This document shows, in pieces, positions 25,411 to 34,864 of a stretch of DNA of 64,000 nt; position 1 is the stretch's first letter; every line of letters starts with the position of its first letter. This stretch comes from Streptomyces griseoluteus (GTDB taxonomy: Bacteria; Actinomycetota; Actinomycetes; Streptomycetales; Streptomycetaceae): positions 36,116 to 100,115 of the forward strand of contig NZ_SRRU01000015.1 in assembly GCF_004784465.1 (NCBI RefSeq), read 5' to 3'. The notes under the pieces are model-generated. The model did no database searches. It saw only the letters and a program-made list of their open reading frames with translations, and had not been told where the DNA came from. A program made the position numbers and the translations under genes.

Positions 25411-26595
25411 TCAGCCAGTGCGGCCAGCCCCCGGCTCAGCCGGTGCGGGCGCCATCGGCGGCAGGACGGCCGCGAGGTCTGGCAGCAGGACGGGCTCCAG
25501 CCGGACCCGCTCCTGGTGGATGAGATACCGCCTGAGTTCCGGCGGCCGGTATCCGGCGTCGCGGTCGTAGCGCTCCTTGACCGGAACCGCCAGGAACTCG
25601 TTCCCGTCGGGCTCGTTCCTATCGTTCACCGCGCTGTCCAGCGGCCGGTGGTAGGCCTTGGCCAGCCGGTACATGCGCGTCCGCGACTCGTGCAGCGTAC
25701 CCGAGCCGTCCGGCTCGACCCGGAAGCCCACGCTCTGCTGCGGCCTCATCTCCTCCGGCCCGGCCGCGCTGAGCGCCTCGTCGTCGAACCCCAGGCCGTA
25801 GCGCCGGGCCTGATCGGCCATCCACAGCAGGGCTATGTCGGACAGGCCCGCCTCCGTGTACCCGCCACCCACATCGCAGTGCACCCCGGCGAACCAGACC
25901 TGCTTCAGCTCCTGCCCCTGCTGGGCGGCGTCGGGTCGCTGGTGCCACAGCGCCGGCCGGAACGCCGAGCGCTTCTCGTCGATAGCCAGCGCGTGGAAGG
26001 CCCCGTTGACCCAGCCGCTCAGCTCGGTGTCGTGGAACGCCCAGCGGTGGTTGAACCCGTTCACCGCCGACTGGAGCAATGCGGCGTCCTGCAGAGGTAT
26101 GCCCAGAGCACCCACGGTGTCCCACACCCCGATGAAGTGGATCCTCGTCTCGCGGGCGTACGAACGGCGGAACAACGTCGATGCCACGCCGTTCGGATGC
26201 TCGGTCCGGTCGCGGTAGAGGGACCACGCAGCCTGCATGCGGTCGGCGTGTTCCCGCCGCAGGATGCCGCTGTTGCGCACCAGCCCCGCCAGGCTGCGGG
26301 CGGTGAACGCGCCCCGGCTGAAGCCGAAGAGGAACAGTTCGTCGTGGGGCTCGTACGTCTCGACGAGGAACCGGTAGGCGTCCGCGACATTCCGCGAAAG
26401 CCCCACACCGAAGGCGCCGCCCCGCAGCCGCTCCCACTGCTGGGTACCGACGCCGCTGTGGTAGTAGACCCGCTGCTCCTTCCCCTCGACGGACCCCTGA
26501 AGCACGGACAGAGCGACCTTGGCAACGTTCGTCTTGCTCGGCTGGTCGGCGAAGTTCCATGTGCCGTCGCAGCAGACGACCAGACGCTTGGCCAT
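25411..26595 (-). CDS. DUF2235 alpha/beta-hydrolase (phospholipase-like)
   Basis: 394 residues. The protein begins AKRLVVCCDGTWNFADQP, the DUF2235 signature, and the nucleophile elbow GFSRGAFTARSLAG lies near residue 95. A later Asp in GVWDTVGALG and His in GVHCDVGGGY complete a likely triad. Relatives include T6SS phospholipase effectors (Tle1) and uncharacterised actinobacterial hydrolases. The start is set by GAGGAGGG: it abuts an upstream ATG at 26601 but lies six bases before the ATG at 26595, which is therefore preferred. No signal peptide. It stands alone. Confidence 0.85.
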   Translation of the reverse strand: MAKRLVVCCDGTWNFADQPSKTNVAKVALSVLQGSVEGKEQRVYYHSGVGTQQWERLRGGAFGVGLSRNVADAYRFLVETYEPHDELFLFGFSRGAFTARSLAGLVRNSGILRREHADRMQAAWSLYRDRTEHPNGVASTLFRRSYARETRIHFIGVWDTVGALGIPLQDAALLQSAVNGFNHRWAFHDTELSGWVNGAFHALAIDEKRSAFRPALWHQRPDAAQQGQELKQVWFAGVHCDVGGGYTEAGLSDIALLWMADQARRYGLGFDDEALSAAGPEEMRPQQSVGFRVEPDGSGTLHESRTRMYRLAKAYHRPLDSAVNDRNEPDGNEFLAVPVKERYDRDAGYRPPELRRYLIHQERVRLEPVLLPDLAAVLPPMAPAPAEPGAGRTG

Positions 26596-26790
26596 GATCA
26601 TCCCTCCTCGCGAGAGCGTGGAGTGGCGTATAGCACCACCTCCATGCTTCCACCACCCGTCGGGCCGCGCCATCCGTGAACGGGATCTGTCCAGGCGAGG
26701 TTGTTTGGTGTGTCGCGCCAGTTCGGGGTGGGGCCTGTCGGCGCATCCGGAGCATGGCGACCAAGGACGGGAATGACGCGCCGGGAATGA
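26596..26790. other. Promoter region of the DUF2235 gene
   Basis: No gene; no clear promoter boxes recognised. Confidence 0.3.
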
Positions 26791-26829
26791 CCTCAATCAG
26801 GTGAAGCCGAAGAGGAGTACCGGGCACAG

Positions 26830-27363
26830 GTGCGGCGACCGGCGACGAAGCAGGCCGCCGAGCGTGAAGCCCGCCGTCGCATCTGCACCGACTGCGGGGC
26901 GAAGTTCACCGACGCCCGCTGGGAGACGGCGCAGGCGACGGACTGGGGAGCCCCGAAGGACTCCCACCCGCGCTTGTGCGACGGCTGCAAGCAGAGGGCC
27001 GCCGCGGTCGCCGCGAGTACATTTCTGTCGTTTCCGTCGGGCCAATTGGCGATCAGCTCCCCCGCGTCTGGCGCCCTGGCCTGCAGCCCTCTGCTCACCC
27101 CTGACGACAAGAGCCCCCCTTGGGCACGCAGTTCAGCCGCTGCGGGGACTCTTTTAATTCCCATATCCACGCGGACCTCCGCGGAGAAGTACAAGACGCC
27201 GGGTAAGCAGGTCGGGAGCAGGGTCACCCTGACGGCGGCGCACTGCATAAACATGCGTGGTGATCCCTACAACACATACTCGGCCAAGGTGGCTGCTTGC
27301 GACCGCCGCAACCCTCCCGCGGCGGACACCCCTGCCCTCGTTGGTCGCCAGAGGTGTTGTTGA
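26830..27363 (+). CDS. Possible zinc-ribbon protein, probably truncated
   Basis: The first 60 residues look real: basic helix, CTDCGAKF, then LCDGCKQ about 30 residues on, giving one zinc ribbon. Similar proteins occur on actinomycete accessory elements. The remaining 115 residues are low in coding quality and end at an unremarkable stop, and an in-frame stop lies close upstream, so the gene may be broken at both ends. The GTG start is a guess. Confidence 0.35.
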   Translation: MRRPATKQAAEREARRRICTDCGAKFTDARWETAQATDWGAPKDSHPRLCDGCKQRAAAVAASTFLSFPSGQLAISSPASGALACSPLLTPDDKSPPWARSSAAAGTLLIPISTRTSAEKYKTPGKQVGSRVTLTAAHCINMRGDPYNTYSAKVAACDRRNPPAADTPALVGRQRCC

Positions 27364-27721
27364 GCTACTTCACGTAACCCTATTGATGGACGTGGCAGGA
27401 AGCGCACGGCGGGCCCTGGTCGGGGCGGGCATTGACAAGTGCCTGGCGCCCTCCAGCTAGTGTGCCTGGAGGACAGCTGGGTCAGGGTCGTGTAGGTGCT
27501 CACACAGGAGACAGACCATCAGGCCTGAGCCGATTCAAAAAGCGTCCCCGTCCGCAGACGCATCAGCCCAACGCTCTGCAAGCGCCGCAATGCAGTCACA
27601 CCCCCATGACATGGCGTCGCTGACGGCCGATAAGCACCAAACGAAACGACGTCATTAGGCCACGCATCCCACTGCCCTCCAGGACGAGGTCGGCCCTGAA
27701 TGCTGCTGCCATCACGGCTCC
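27364..27721. other. Intergenic region downstream of the peroxidase
   Basis: No coding signal. A TTGACA at 27432 has no well-spaced -10 box. Confidence 0.4.
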
Positions 27722-29572
27722 TCACTCTCGCCCGGCGGTGTTCCAGGGCGTGAAGGCGTTCTCCACTCCGGCTAGTGCGGTCCGCAGCTCCGGGTGGTGG
27801 CGCAGCAGTACGGTCCCCATGGTGGTGTCGTCGATCCAGCGCAGTCCGGCATTCGAGTAGACCTCGGGCGTGTAGTACTCGGTGAAGAACCGGTCGCTGT
27901 TCAGCCGACGCGAGGCCATGAGGATGAAGATACGGAACGCGGTGTCGCTGAAGGCGAATCCGGCGGGGAGTTTCTCCGCGTACAAGCCGACGGTCAGGTC
28001 GACCTTCTCGATGTCGCCCCCGTAGACCCGTTCGATCTGGTCGGCCCAGTCGCGGTTCTCGGTCAGCTCCTCGAAAGACTTGGCGGGCTTCAGGCGCAGC
28101 AGTCGGCGGAACTCGTTGTAGCGGGGGACGCCGAGTTCCCTGCTGCGCAGGATGTCCGTGGCGGCGAGGTCCTGCAGGTGCCCGTCCGGCCGTTCGAACT
28201 CCTGCAGGAACTTAGGGAAGTTGTGCATGGTGACCAGGCCCGGGTGGAGGGTGCCGAAGCTGTAGAGCAGGTCGCGCATGGGGACGGTTTCCATGATTTT
28301 CAGCGCCTCGGGACCGGCGAGCTCGCGGAGGGTTGCCTCCCGTAGCGTCGCGTCGTCGCTCGCGGCACGCAGGTGCCAGTCGTCGCGGACCAGCGGGTGC
28401 ATGCGGTAGACGGCGACGAACTCCTCCGTGATCGCGTACGGAACGCCGTAGTGGTCGGTCTCGTCCCCGGGGATGCCGCTGATCACTTCGGAGCCGCTGA
28501 TCCGCCCGAAGAGGTTGTGGACGCGCTCGCCCGCGAGTCCCCACCAGTTGGTACGCAGCGCGGTGACGGTGGTCGGATGGCTGATGACCGCCGGGGTCCA
28601 CTCCACCGTGTGGATCTTGGCGAGGAGAGCGGCGTTGACCAGCCGGGCGCGCTGGAAGAGCTCCTCGTCGTCCCAGCCGGGGTACTGCGCGTGGAGATGG
28701 TCGCAGATCGCGTTGTGCTCCTTGGCGAACAGCGTCTGCATCATCGCGAGACCCAGCCAGAAGCCGGGCACGCGGGACGGGTCGCGGTCCGGGTCGGACG
28801 GGAACGGCGTTCCGTCGTCGCCCCACAGGCGCAGTTTGCCGTTCTCCCCGGTGCGCAGCGCGCGCTGTTCCTCCCCGCTCGACCCGTAGATCTGGGAGGC
28901 GTCCCACCAGTGCGAAGAGACGTTGACACGCGTGTCGGGCGTACCGGCCGGGGCGTGCGGGTCGCGGGTGGGGTCGTCAGGGGTGCGCATGATACGCATG
29001 GGCCGCTCGGGCCAAGGGTCATCGTCGCGCAGGGGGACACTCCACGCCCGGTCCGTGGGGCTCGTGCCGTGGCTGAACCAGTCACGCACCATGAACTGCA
29101 GCCAGGCCGCCACGAGGGAGTTCACCGTCTCGGCAGGAATGAACTCGTGCCGGGTGAGAAGTTCGCGGCTGACCATGCGCGGGTTGGGCTCGGAGAGCAC
29201 GTCGTCGGCCGAGACCGGAGGGATCCTGTCCAGCGGGATGTTGCGGCCGAAGCGGGTGCCGGCCATACCCATGCGCGGCTGGTCGAGGTCGTTGTAACTG
29301 CCGTCGGCCGTCCGGTTCACCAGGTGTGCCGTGCCGTTCAACGGGGCCGGCTTGGGAACGTTCACCGCGGGGATCCGGTTGGTGTCGTGCAGGTTCTCCT
29401 GCCGCAGTTTCACGCGCAGCCCGAACAAGGTACCGAGTCCGAACGGCACGGGCAGCTTGTCCCAGCCGATCCTGCGGTCCGCGAACTCGGCGACACCGGT
29501 GGCGATGCGCCAGGGCAGTGTGCGGCGGTAGCCGGAGGGCGCGTCGTCGGCGGACGGGCGTTGATCAGTCAT
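27722..29572 (-). CDS. Animal haem peroxidase family protein (alpha-dioxygenase-like)
   Basis: 616 residues from an ATG with AAGGAGGATCCG directly upstream. The likely distal His lies in QFMVRDWFSHG (about 170), the substrate-side LFAKEHNAICDHL near 300, and the proximal His in AVYRMHPLVRDD near 395, the layout of plant pathogen-inducible oxygenase and related bacterial fatty-acid alpha-dioxygenases. No signal peptide. Such enzymes oxygenate fatty acids at the alpha carbon. A decayed GMC oxidoreductase lies about 70 bases upstream on the same strand, once probably in the same operon. Confidence 0.88.
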   Translation of the reverse strand: MTDQRPSADDAPSGYRRTLPWRIATGVAEFADRRIGWDKLPVPFGLGTLFGLRVKLRQENLHDTNRIPAVNVPKPAPLNGTAHLVNRTADGSYNDLDQPRMGMAGTRFGRNIPLDRIPPVSADDVLSEPNPRMVSRELLTRHEFIPAETVNSLVAAWLQFMVRDWFSHGTSPTDRAWSVPLRDDDPWPERPMRIMRTPDDPTRDPHAPAGTPDTRVNVSSHWWDASQIYGSSGEEQRALRTGENGKLRLWGDDGTPFPSDPDRDPSRVPGFWLGLAMMQTLFAKEHNAICDHLHAQYPGWDDEELFQRARLVNAALLAKIHTVEWTPAVISHPTTVTALRTNWWGLAGERVHNLFGRISGSEVISGIPGDETDHYGVPYAITEEFVAVYRMHPLVRDDWHLRAASDDATLREATLRELAGPEALKIMETVPMRDLLYSFGTLHPGLVTMHNFPKFLQEFERPDGHLQDLAATDILRSRELGVPRYNEFRRLLRLKPAKSFEELTENRDWADQIERVYGGDIEKVDLTVGLYAEKLPAGFAFSDTAFRIFILMASRRLNSDRFFTEYYTPEVYSNAGLRWIDDTTMGTVLLRHHPELRTALAGVENAFTPWNTAGRE

Positions 29573-29640
29573 CGGATCCTCCTTGCGAATGGTTCAGGGT
29601 GCTTGAATCGTTGGGCGGCACGGCGTCGGCGAGGATCACG

Positions 29641-30096
29641 TCACTGGCTGGCCTTCTCACTGATCATGTAAATCGGGGTGGCTACGAAGAATCTGGAAAC
29701 GCCTGGGAAGACGGAGGCGTCCACAAACTCGCAGCCGCCGCACGCCGCAGACCCGGAACCGGCTGTCGACGACGGTGGCGGAGTCCGGGGCCCCATCGGC
29801 TGCGGAGTCCGCCCGGTAGGCGTGCGCGCGGGCGAGGTACTGGACGCTGACCGCCGCCTGGTTCTCGTCCAGGACCACTCGAGTCACTAGGCCCTCGAGC
29901 GCGTCGGTCTGCGTACCCGCATGCCGGCTCTGGCGAGACGAGCGGCGAGCGGGGCGCCGCCGGCCCACGCCCCCACTACGACGTAGTCGAACCCTTCCGT
30001 GGCTGCCGCCGTCGCGCCTTCGGCCGGTCGCCGGTTGCCGGCCAGCCCGAGAACCGCCGTCGACCGCCTGCCGACGACACGTTTTCCTGCCACCAT
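29641..30096 (-). pseudogene. Decayed GMC-family FAD oxidoreductase
   Basis: From ATG 30096 (GGAGGACATC upstream) the frame gives a twin-Arg-free basic leader, then FDYVVVGAWAGGAPLAARLA, the GMC dinucleotide-binding start. It then jumps to LVTRVVLDENQAAVSVQYL (a central block) and, in another frame, to FVDASVFPG and PIYMISEKASQ, the C-terminus. About 350 internal residues are missing, so it is inactive. GMC enzymes oxidise alcohols or sugars; the neighbour peroxidase probably worked with it. Confidence 0.75.
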
Positions 30097-30697
30097 GATG
30101 TCCTCCCTGAAGGAGACCTGCGGAGCGGCCCAGCTCACCCAGGTAGTTGTCCCCGCCGGACGCCTCTCGATCCCTGCCGTCCTGCAGAATCACCCGCTCG
30201 TCGGAGCCCTGACGCAAGTGACGTCGAGGAGTGGGACGTGTGCGACCTGCCGCTGCCTTCTTGCGGCATCGCCAACCGTTGCGAGGAGTGGCGTAAGAAA
30301 ACCTTCGCGGACACGCTCACGGCCAGCATCGAGCGGCTCCGCGAGCAGGCAGCGATGACACGACGCCAGGCGACGGCGCGGGAGCGAGCGACAGCTCAGC
30401 CGATCACGGACCGTGCGAAGGCGACGGTGCCGCCGAATGCGCCCGCGGCGGCCAGGACCGCGACAGCCCAGTGCTGCGGGACAGCCGGTCTGCCGGAGGC
30501 TGCGCGCGCCTTCCGGCAGATCGACGCCCTCACCACCGCCGGATGCCGAAAGGTCACGGGGCGAGGAGGACCCGCTTGCGGAGCAGCCCTCACCTCCGGC
30601 GGCCTGTGCGTCCCCTTCTCCCTCCAGGTCACCCTCGGCCAGGACCATCTGCCTTCCCGTATCGACACCGCCAGCGGCGTCACCCTCGGCCTCACCG
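30097..30697. other. Region without a recognisable gene
   Basis: 600 bases with no frame I can defend. A minus-strand tail (QHWAVAVLAAAGAFGGTVAF, ending near 30400) could be a membrane-anchor remnant. Confidence 0.35.
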
Positions 30698-30913
30698 TCA
30701 GCACAACTGCATTCCGATCCCGGCGCCCCAGATCTCGGGCATCGCGTTGAGCGTGCCGAATTGCGCGACGGCAGAGCTCTCCTCAGACGGGCGGAAACTT
30801 GCGAACCCGACGATCCCCGCCTCGGTTTCGGCTACCAGCATTCTCGACGATGGCCACCGTGTCTCAGCGATACGTGACTTGTCGAGACCCACCGGATGAG
30901 CGGGCGGGTCGTC
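30698..30913 (-). pseudogene. GNAT acetyltransferase fragment
   Basis: Reads LDKSRIAETRWPSSRMLVAE, AGIVGFASFRPSEE and MPEIWGAGIGMQL, then stops. These are the first half of a GNAT domain: substrate loop, beta4 strand, and the start of the acetyl-CoA-binding loop (GAGIGMQL in place of RGxGxG). The C-terminal half is absent and the N-terminus is cut, so it is non-functional. Confidence 0.65.
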
Positions 30914-30928
30914 GAGTGCCCGATCGAC

Positions 30929-30990
30929 GAGAATGGTCCATCGTGAGCATGGACTTCACCGTGTGCAGAGCCCACCAGCACGCCGCCGGA
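30929..30990 (+). pseudogene. Fragment of an IS5-family transposase
   Basis: WSIVSMDFTVCRAHQHAAG matches the block around the first catalytic Asp in IS5-type transposases, exactly the block deleted from the element at 19310-20030. Only about 20 residues survive, head to head with the GNAT fragment. Confidence 0.65.
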
Positions 30991-31078
30991 CTGCTTCGTG
31001 GACGCCCACACCATCGAGATCTTCGGCACCTGCGGTTGCTGCGCCCCACAGCCGCCGAGGAGTGGGCTCCGGGCCCGC

Positions 31079-32026
31079 TCAGAAGTCGTAGCAGGCGTAG
31101 TCGCCGTCGGGGCCCCGAGCGATCCGGTCCGAGCCCCAGCAGTGCAGCATCGGCCCGATGCGGTAGACGGCGGCGCCCCCGACCAGCAGCACGGCTGCGG
31201 CGAGCACGGCGGTCACGATCCGCATCACCTTCATCCGGCGTACGACCCACCACGCGCGGGCGACGGCCGCCACCCCCAGGATCAGGGCAATGGCCGAGAC
31301 CGGCGCGTTGTTGTGCTGGAGTTCGGAGAAGGCATCTGGATCCACGGCCTTCTGGACGGCGGCGTAGGCGAAGAAGAGCAGCACCAGCCCGAGGAGCAGC
31401 AGCCCGACGGAGCCCGCTCCGCGCCCGACGTCCCGGCCCCGGGTCGGCGTACTGTCGGCGTCCGGCGCCGCGGCGGCGTCCGCGCGTATGAGGTGCCGAC
31501 CGAAGATCGCCCGCAGCCGGTCCGCATCCTCCGGGTTGCTCAGGCCGCGCTTGGGCAGGACGCCGACGCCGACGGCGGACTTGTCGGCGCTGAGCAGCAC
31601 GAACAGCTCCGGGGTCTCGGCATAGCGCGGGTAGAGGTGCCAGTCGAGGGTGGCCGAGCTGTGGGCGGTGGTGAGGCAGATCCCCGTGTCGTCGACGACG
31701 GCGCGGAAGTCGCCCTGCCGCTCGCTGAGCCGGTGGAACTGGCGGGCCTGCAGCCGCGGCCCGGCGGTCATGAAGGCGACGGAGGCCACCAGCGCCAGGT
31801 ACAGATACCACGGGGTGTCACGCCGGCCGTCGCCGAGCGTCGACAGAAGGACTCCGACGGCCGTGACCACCAGCGTGTAGATCAACAGCCGACGCCGGAA
31901 ACGGCCCGCTCTGGTGACCTTCGCCCGGGTGCGGATCGCTGCCGCGAGGTCGTCGACGGTGACCCGGTAGGCCAGCTCCACCGGTCTCTCCGCGACGGCG
32001 TCCGTCGCTTCCCGGCCCTCGGCCAT
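31079..32026 (-). CDS. YcxB-like membrane protein
   Basis: 315 residues with GGAGGGGAC before the ATG. Two hydrophobic helices (about 48-65 and 73-90) precede a YcxB-like soluble domain (about 95-180) with FRAVVDDTGICLTT and LSADKSAVGVGVLPKRGLS. Three more helices follow (about 207-225, 243-260, 272-292) and a short tail ending CWGSDRIARGPDGDYACYDF. YcxB proteins are of unknown function; the extra C-terminal helices are not in the short Bacillus form. Stands alone. Confidence 0.75.
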   Translation of the reverse strand: MAEGREATDAVAERPVELAYRVTVDDLAAAIRTRAKVTRAGRFRRRLLIYTLVVTAVGVLLSTLGDGRRDTPWYLYLALVASVAFMTAGPRLQARQFHRLSERQGDFRAVVDDTGICLTTAHSSATLDWHLYPRYAETPELFVLLSADKSAVGVGVLPKRGLSNPEDADRLRAIFGRHLIRADAAAAPDADSTPTRGRDVGRGAGSVGLLLLGLVLLFFAYAAVQKAVDPDAFSELQHNNAPVSAIALILGVAAVARAWWVVRRMKVMRIVTAVLAAAVLLVGGAAVYRIGPMLHCWGSDRIARGPDGDYACYDF

Positions 32027-32588
32027 GTCCCCTCCCCGGTTCGGTGATCAACCGGATCGTAGCGCCGGGGAAGGAGGGGACGTGCTCGGGGTCAGGAGGC
32101 GGTTCTGAGAGCGTCGCCGCCCTGGTCGTGACCTGCTGGAACCGTGCTTACCGCTACAGTAATCGCTGTTCCGTTGTTCCCCGAGGCCGAAGACATTCGG
32201 GACGCCGGCGGGCAGAAGCGCCGCTACCGAGTCGGCGACCGCCTCACGGAGGGGGCGGGTGGAGTCTTCACCCTCTGGCTTCGGCCGCAATCCAGTTCCG
32301 CCACACGTGAATCGTGTTGGGTACCTCGGGGCGATCGAGGAGCCGAAGAGCATAACTGGCATGTCACCAGGCCCATGGATTGTCAGATCGAGCGGCAGTT
32401 TCCAGCCTGCCGCGCAGATCCTCACAGCCGCTACTCCCCCTCCCCGCCGGCTCACGGCAGGCTCCCGGTTCGGGCCCGGCCCGTGCTCCGTCACCGGCTC
32501 GGCGCAGCGGCCGGAATAGGGCCCGGCTCCGTGAGGTTGACGCCGATGACAGGCGCATGCACGTGCATGGACATCGGGAGGGTCAGCC
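32027..32588. other. Intergenic region with uncertain relic
   Basis: On the minus strand a protein-like stretch (LREAVADSVAALLPAGVPNV near 32200) lacks start and family. No intact gene is evident. Confidence 0.35.
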
Positions 32589-33248
32589 ATGAAGATCGGC
32601 ATCATCGGCGCGGGGAACATCGGCGGCAACCTCACCCGGCGGCTCACCGCCCTCGGGCACGACGTCGCCGTCGCCAACTCCCGCGGCCCGGAGACGCTCC
32701 GCGAACTGGCCGAGGAGACCGGCGCGACCCCGGTCCGGGCCGAGGACGCGGCCGAGGGCGCCCAGGTCGTGGTCGTCACCGTCCCGCTGAAGGCGGTCCC
32801 GCTGCTGCCCGACGGCCTGCTGGACGGCGCGGCCGAGGGCGCCGCGGTGATCGACACCGGCAACTACTACCCGCAGCGGGACGGCCGGATCGCGGCCATC
32901 GAGGACGAGGGCCTCACCGAGAGCCGCTGGACCGAGCGGCACCTCGGCCACCCGGTGATCAAGGCGTTCAACGGCACCTACGCCCAGGACATCCTGGACC
33001 GTCCACGCCCGGCGGGCGACCCGGACCGCCTCGCCCTGCCGGTCGCCGGCGACGACGAGGCGGCCAAGCGGACCGTCCGGGCCCTGATCGAGGAACTGGG
33101 CTTCGACACGGTCGACGCCGGCGGCATCACCGACTCCTGGCGCCAGCAGCCGGGCACCCCCGTCTACGGCCTGCGGGCGGGCGTGGAGGCGGTCCGCAAG
33201 GCCCTGGCCGAGGCGTCCCCGCAACGCCCGGCGGACTTCCGGGCCTGA
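32589..33248 (+). CDS. NAD(P)-binding oxidoreductase (F420:NADPH oxidoreductase-like)
   Basis: 219 residues; GGGAGGG lies upstream. The N-terminal Rossmann loop KIGIIGAGNIGGNLTRRL and VANSRGPETL, with Ser-Arg after beta2, indicate NADPH preference. VVVTVPLKAVPLLPDGL and VIDTGNYYPQRDGRI follow, and KAFNGTYAQDIL is the substrate-side loop. This is the Fno-like/ProC-like dinucleotide-binding family. Whether it uses F420 cannot be read from sequence. Transcribed alone just before an IS element. Confidence 0.85.
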   Translation: MKIGIIGAGNIGGNLTRRLTALGHDVAVANSRGPETLRELAEETGATPVRAEDAAEGAQVVVVTVPLKAVPLLPDGLLDGAAEGAAVIDTGNYYPQRDGRIAAIEDEGLTESRWTERHLGHPVIKAFNGTYAQDILDRPRPAGDPDRLALPVAGDDEAAKRTVRALIEELGFDTVDAGGITDSWRQQPGTPVYGLRAGVEAVRKALAEASPQRPADFRA

Positions 33249-33276
33249 GGGAGGGCCTCCACGCGCCTAAGAGGTC

Positions 33277-34094
33277 CTAACAAAGGCGTTGGATGTGTCG
33301 GTGAGTGATGAGGCAGGTGGCGAGACCGAGGAAGGCCTCGTGGATGTCGTCGCGTCGCTCCCAGCGGATCCGCAGGCGACGGAATCCGTGCAGCCAGGCG
33401 ATGGTGCGCTCGACGACCCAGCGGAAAACGCCCAGGCCAGAGCCGTGTTCCACGCCTCGCTCCGCGATGACTGGGCGGATACCGCGCTGCCACAGCAGGC
33501 GCCGGTATTTGTCGTGGTCGTAGCCGCGGTCGGCAAGCAGGGCGTCAGGCCGATGTCTGGGCCGGCCGACGACGCCGGCAACCGCCGGGATCTTGTCGAG
33601 CAGGGGCAGCAGCTGAGTGACGTCGTTGCGGTTTCCACCGGTCAGCGACACCGCGAGCGGGATGCCCTGGCCGTCGGTGAGGACGTGGTGCTTGCTGCCC
33701 GGCCGTGCGCGGTCGACCGGGCTGGGACCGCTTTTGGGCCCCGTCGAGCGGCCCGGACGTGGGAGGAGTCGATCACCGCCCGCGACCAGTCCAGCTTCTT
33801 CGCCGCCCGCAGCTTCTTCAGGAGCACCAGGTGCAGTTCGTCCCACACGCCGGCCTCGTTCCACGCGGCCAGCCGCCGCCAGCAGGTCATGCCCGAGCCA
33901 AAGCCCAGCTCCTGCGGCAGGTACTCCCACTGGATGCCCGTGTGCAGGACGAACAGGATCCCGCACAGCGCCTGCCGGTCCGGGACTCGCGGTCTGCCCT
34001 CGACCAGCTTCGGACCCGGCACGGGCAACAACGGCTCGATGAGCGACCACAGTTCGTCCGAAACGATCCAGGGCCGCGACTGACGTTTCCCCAC
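33277..34094 (-). CDS. IS5-family transposase made by -1 frameshifting
   Basis: The first frame (34094 to about 33732) encodes the helix-turn-helix and first Asp region: LWSLIEPLLPVPGPK, then AVIDSSHVRAARRGPK. The second frame continues SGPSPVDRARPGSKHHVLTD with the second Asp in LLADRGYDHDKYRR and Glu in VVERTIAWLHGFRRL, ending at 33277. The fusion requires a -1 shift, supplied by CCCAAAA at 33738-33732. Total about 270 residues, as usual for the family. Confidence 0.88.
33732..33738 (-). promoter_or_regulatory. Slippery heptamer for programmed -1 frameshift
   Basis: Read on the minus strand the site is C CCA AAA, which fits X XXY YYZ in the frame of the upstream ORF. Slipping back one base moves ribosomes into the downstream ORF exactly where family similarity crosses. 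Confidence 0.7.
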
Positions 34095-34313
34095 GATCGG
34101 ACCAACGACCAGCCAAGCCGAACGTCACATGATCAACGGCTTCTGTTAGGACCTCTAAGCGGTTACGGCGAAGTTGACTACTGAATTCTTTGGCCGCTCA
34201 GGCGCGCGACCAGAGGGTCTGCTGCTACACCTGTCGCTGACCGACCGGCCGCCGTTCTGACGACGGCTCGCGGCTGTGCTGGCTTGTCAGGGGGTTCCTC
34301 TACGGTGCCCGGT

Positions 34314-34805
34314 ATGACGCACTGGATACATGGCCCGCTCCCGCATCACGAGGAAGCCAACGTCGTCTTCTTCCGAGGGATCTCTCTGGACGCGCTCACG
34401 CAAGGACTCCTCGGTCAGCGGCGAATGCCACTCGCGTACGGCAAGGGCACCGATTGGGGGTTGGTGATGCACGACATGCTCAGCTGGGAGAGCGGTGACT
34501 ACGACCTCGCCCATTATGGGCAGTTGTGCCCGGCCAGCGGCGAGCTCGTCGTTTTCGTGATCGAACCATGCATCGCCAAAGCCCATGGCCCCTCGTTCCA
34601 GTACTACCGCGATGGACGGCTGATCACCGCCTTCAGCTTTGAGACTCCGTACTACCGGGGAGGCGAGGAGCCCGACCTGCTGCTGCCCACCCTCAGGGCG
34701 GCGAACCTCATCGACCCGGCGGATCTTGACAGGGATGACAACGAGGAGCGGATTGTGGAGGTGATCACCGGTTTCTTTTCGTTGCCCGAACTCGAAATGC
34801 CTTGA
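34314..34805 (+). CDS. DUF6461-family hypothetical protein
   Basis: 163 residues. NVVFFRGISLDALTQGLLG near the start and the middle SFQYYRDGRLITAFSFETP and LRAANLIDP match the DUF6461 pattern found in Streptomyces. These are single-domain cytoplasmic proteins of unknown role. The ATG at 34314 is preferred over an upstream codon because the family begins at THWIHGPL. Confidence 0.7.
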   Translation: MTHWIHGPLPHHEEANVVFFRGISLDALTQGLLGQRRMPLAYGKGTDWGLVMHDMLSWESGDYDLAHYGQLCPASGELVVFVIEPCIAKAHGPSFQYYRDGRLITAFSFETPYYRGGEEPDLLLPTLRAANLIDPADLDRDDNEERIVEVITGFFSLPELEMP

Positions 34806-34864
34806 CCGACGGAACTGAGCAGCCTCGGTGATATGGGTATGAGGCAGGGCGGGAGGGGCTGCCC

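Larger units (their letters stand above)
33271..34155 (-). mobile_element. Intact IS5-type insertion sequence with TAA duplications
   Basis: 885 bases bounded by perfect 12-bp inverted repeats (GAGGTCCTAACA at 33271-33282; its complement at 34144-34155) and flanked on both sides by TAA (33268-33270 and 34156-34158), the 3-bp duplication of the IS427-like group. Both frames of the transposase are present with a slippery heptamer, so the element looks recent and potentially active. Confidence 0.92.

Noticed and set aside
24829..26679. 616-residue plus-strand ORF
   Set aside because: Most of it is antisense to the DUF2235 gene; only the ISAs1 fragment inside it is meaningful.
27432..27463. TTGACA ... 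TAGTGT promoter
   Set aside because: The spacer is 20 bases, too long for a standard promoter, and no gene follows.
28373..29671. 432-residue plus-strand ORF
   Set aside because: Antisense of the haem peroxidase gene, with no domain of its own.
32144..33280. 378-residue plus-strand ORF
   Set aside because: Out of frame with the recognisable NAD(P)-binding protein that occupies the same DNA; its composition is Arg/Gly-rich noise.
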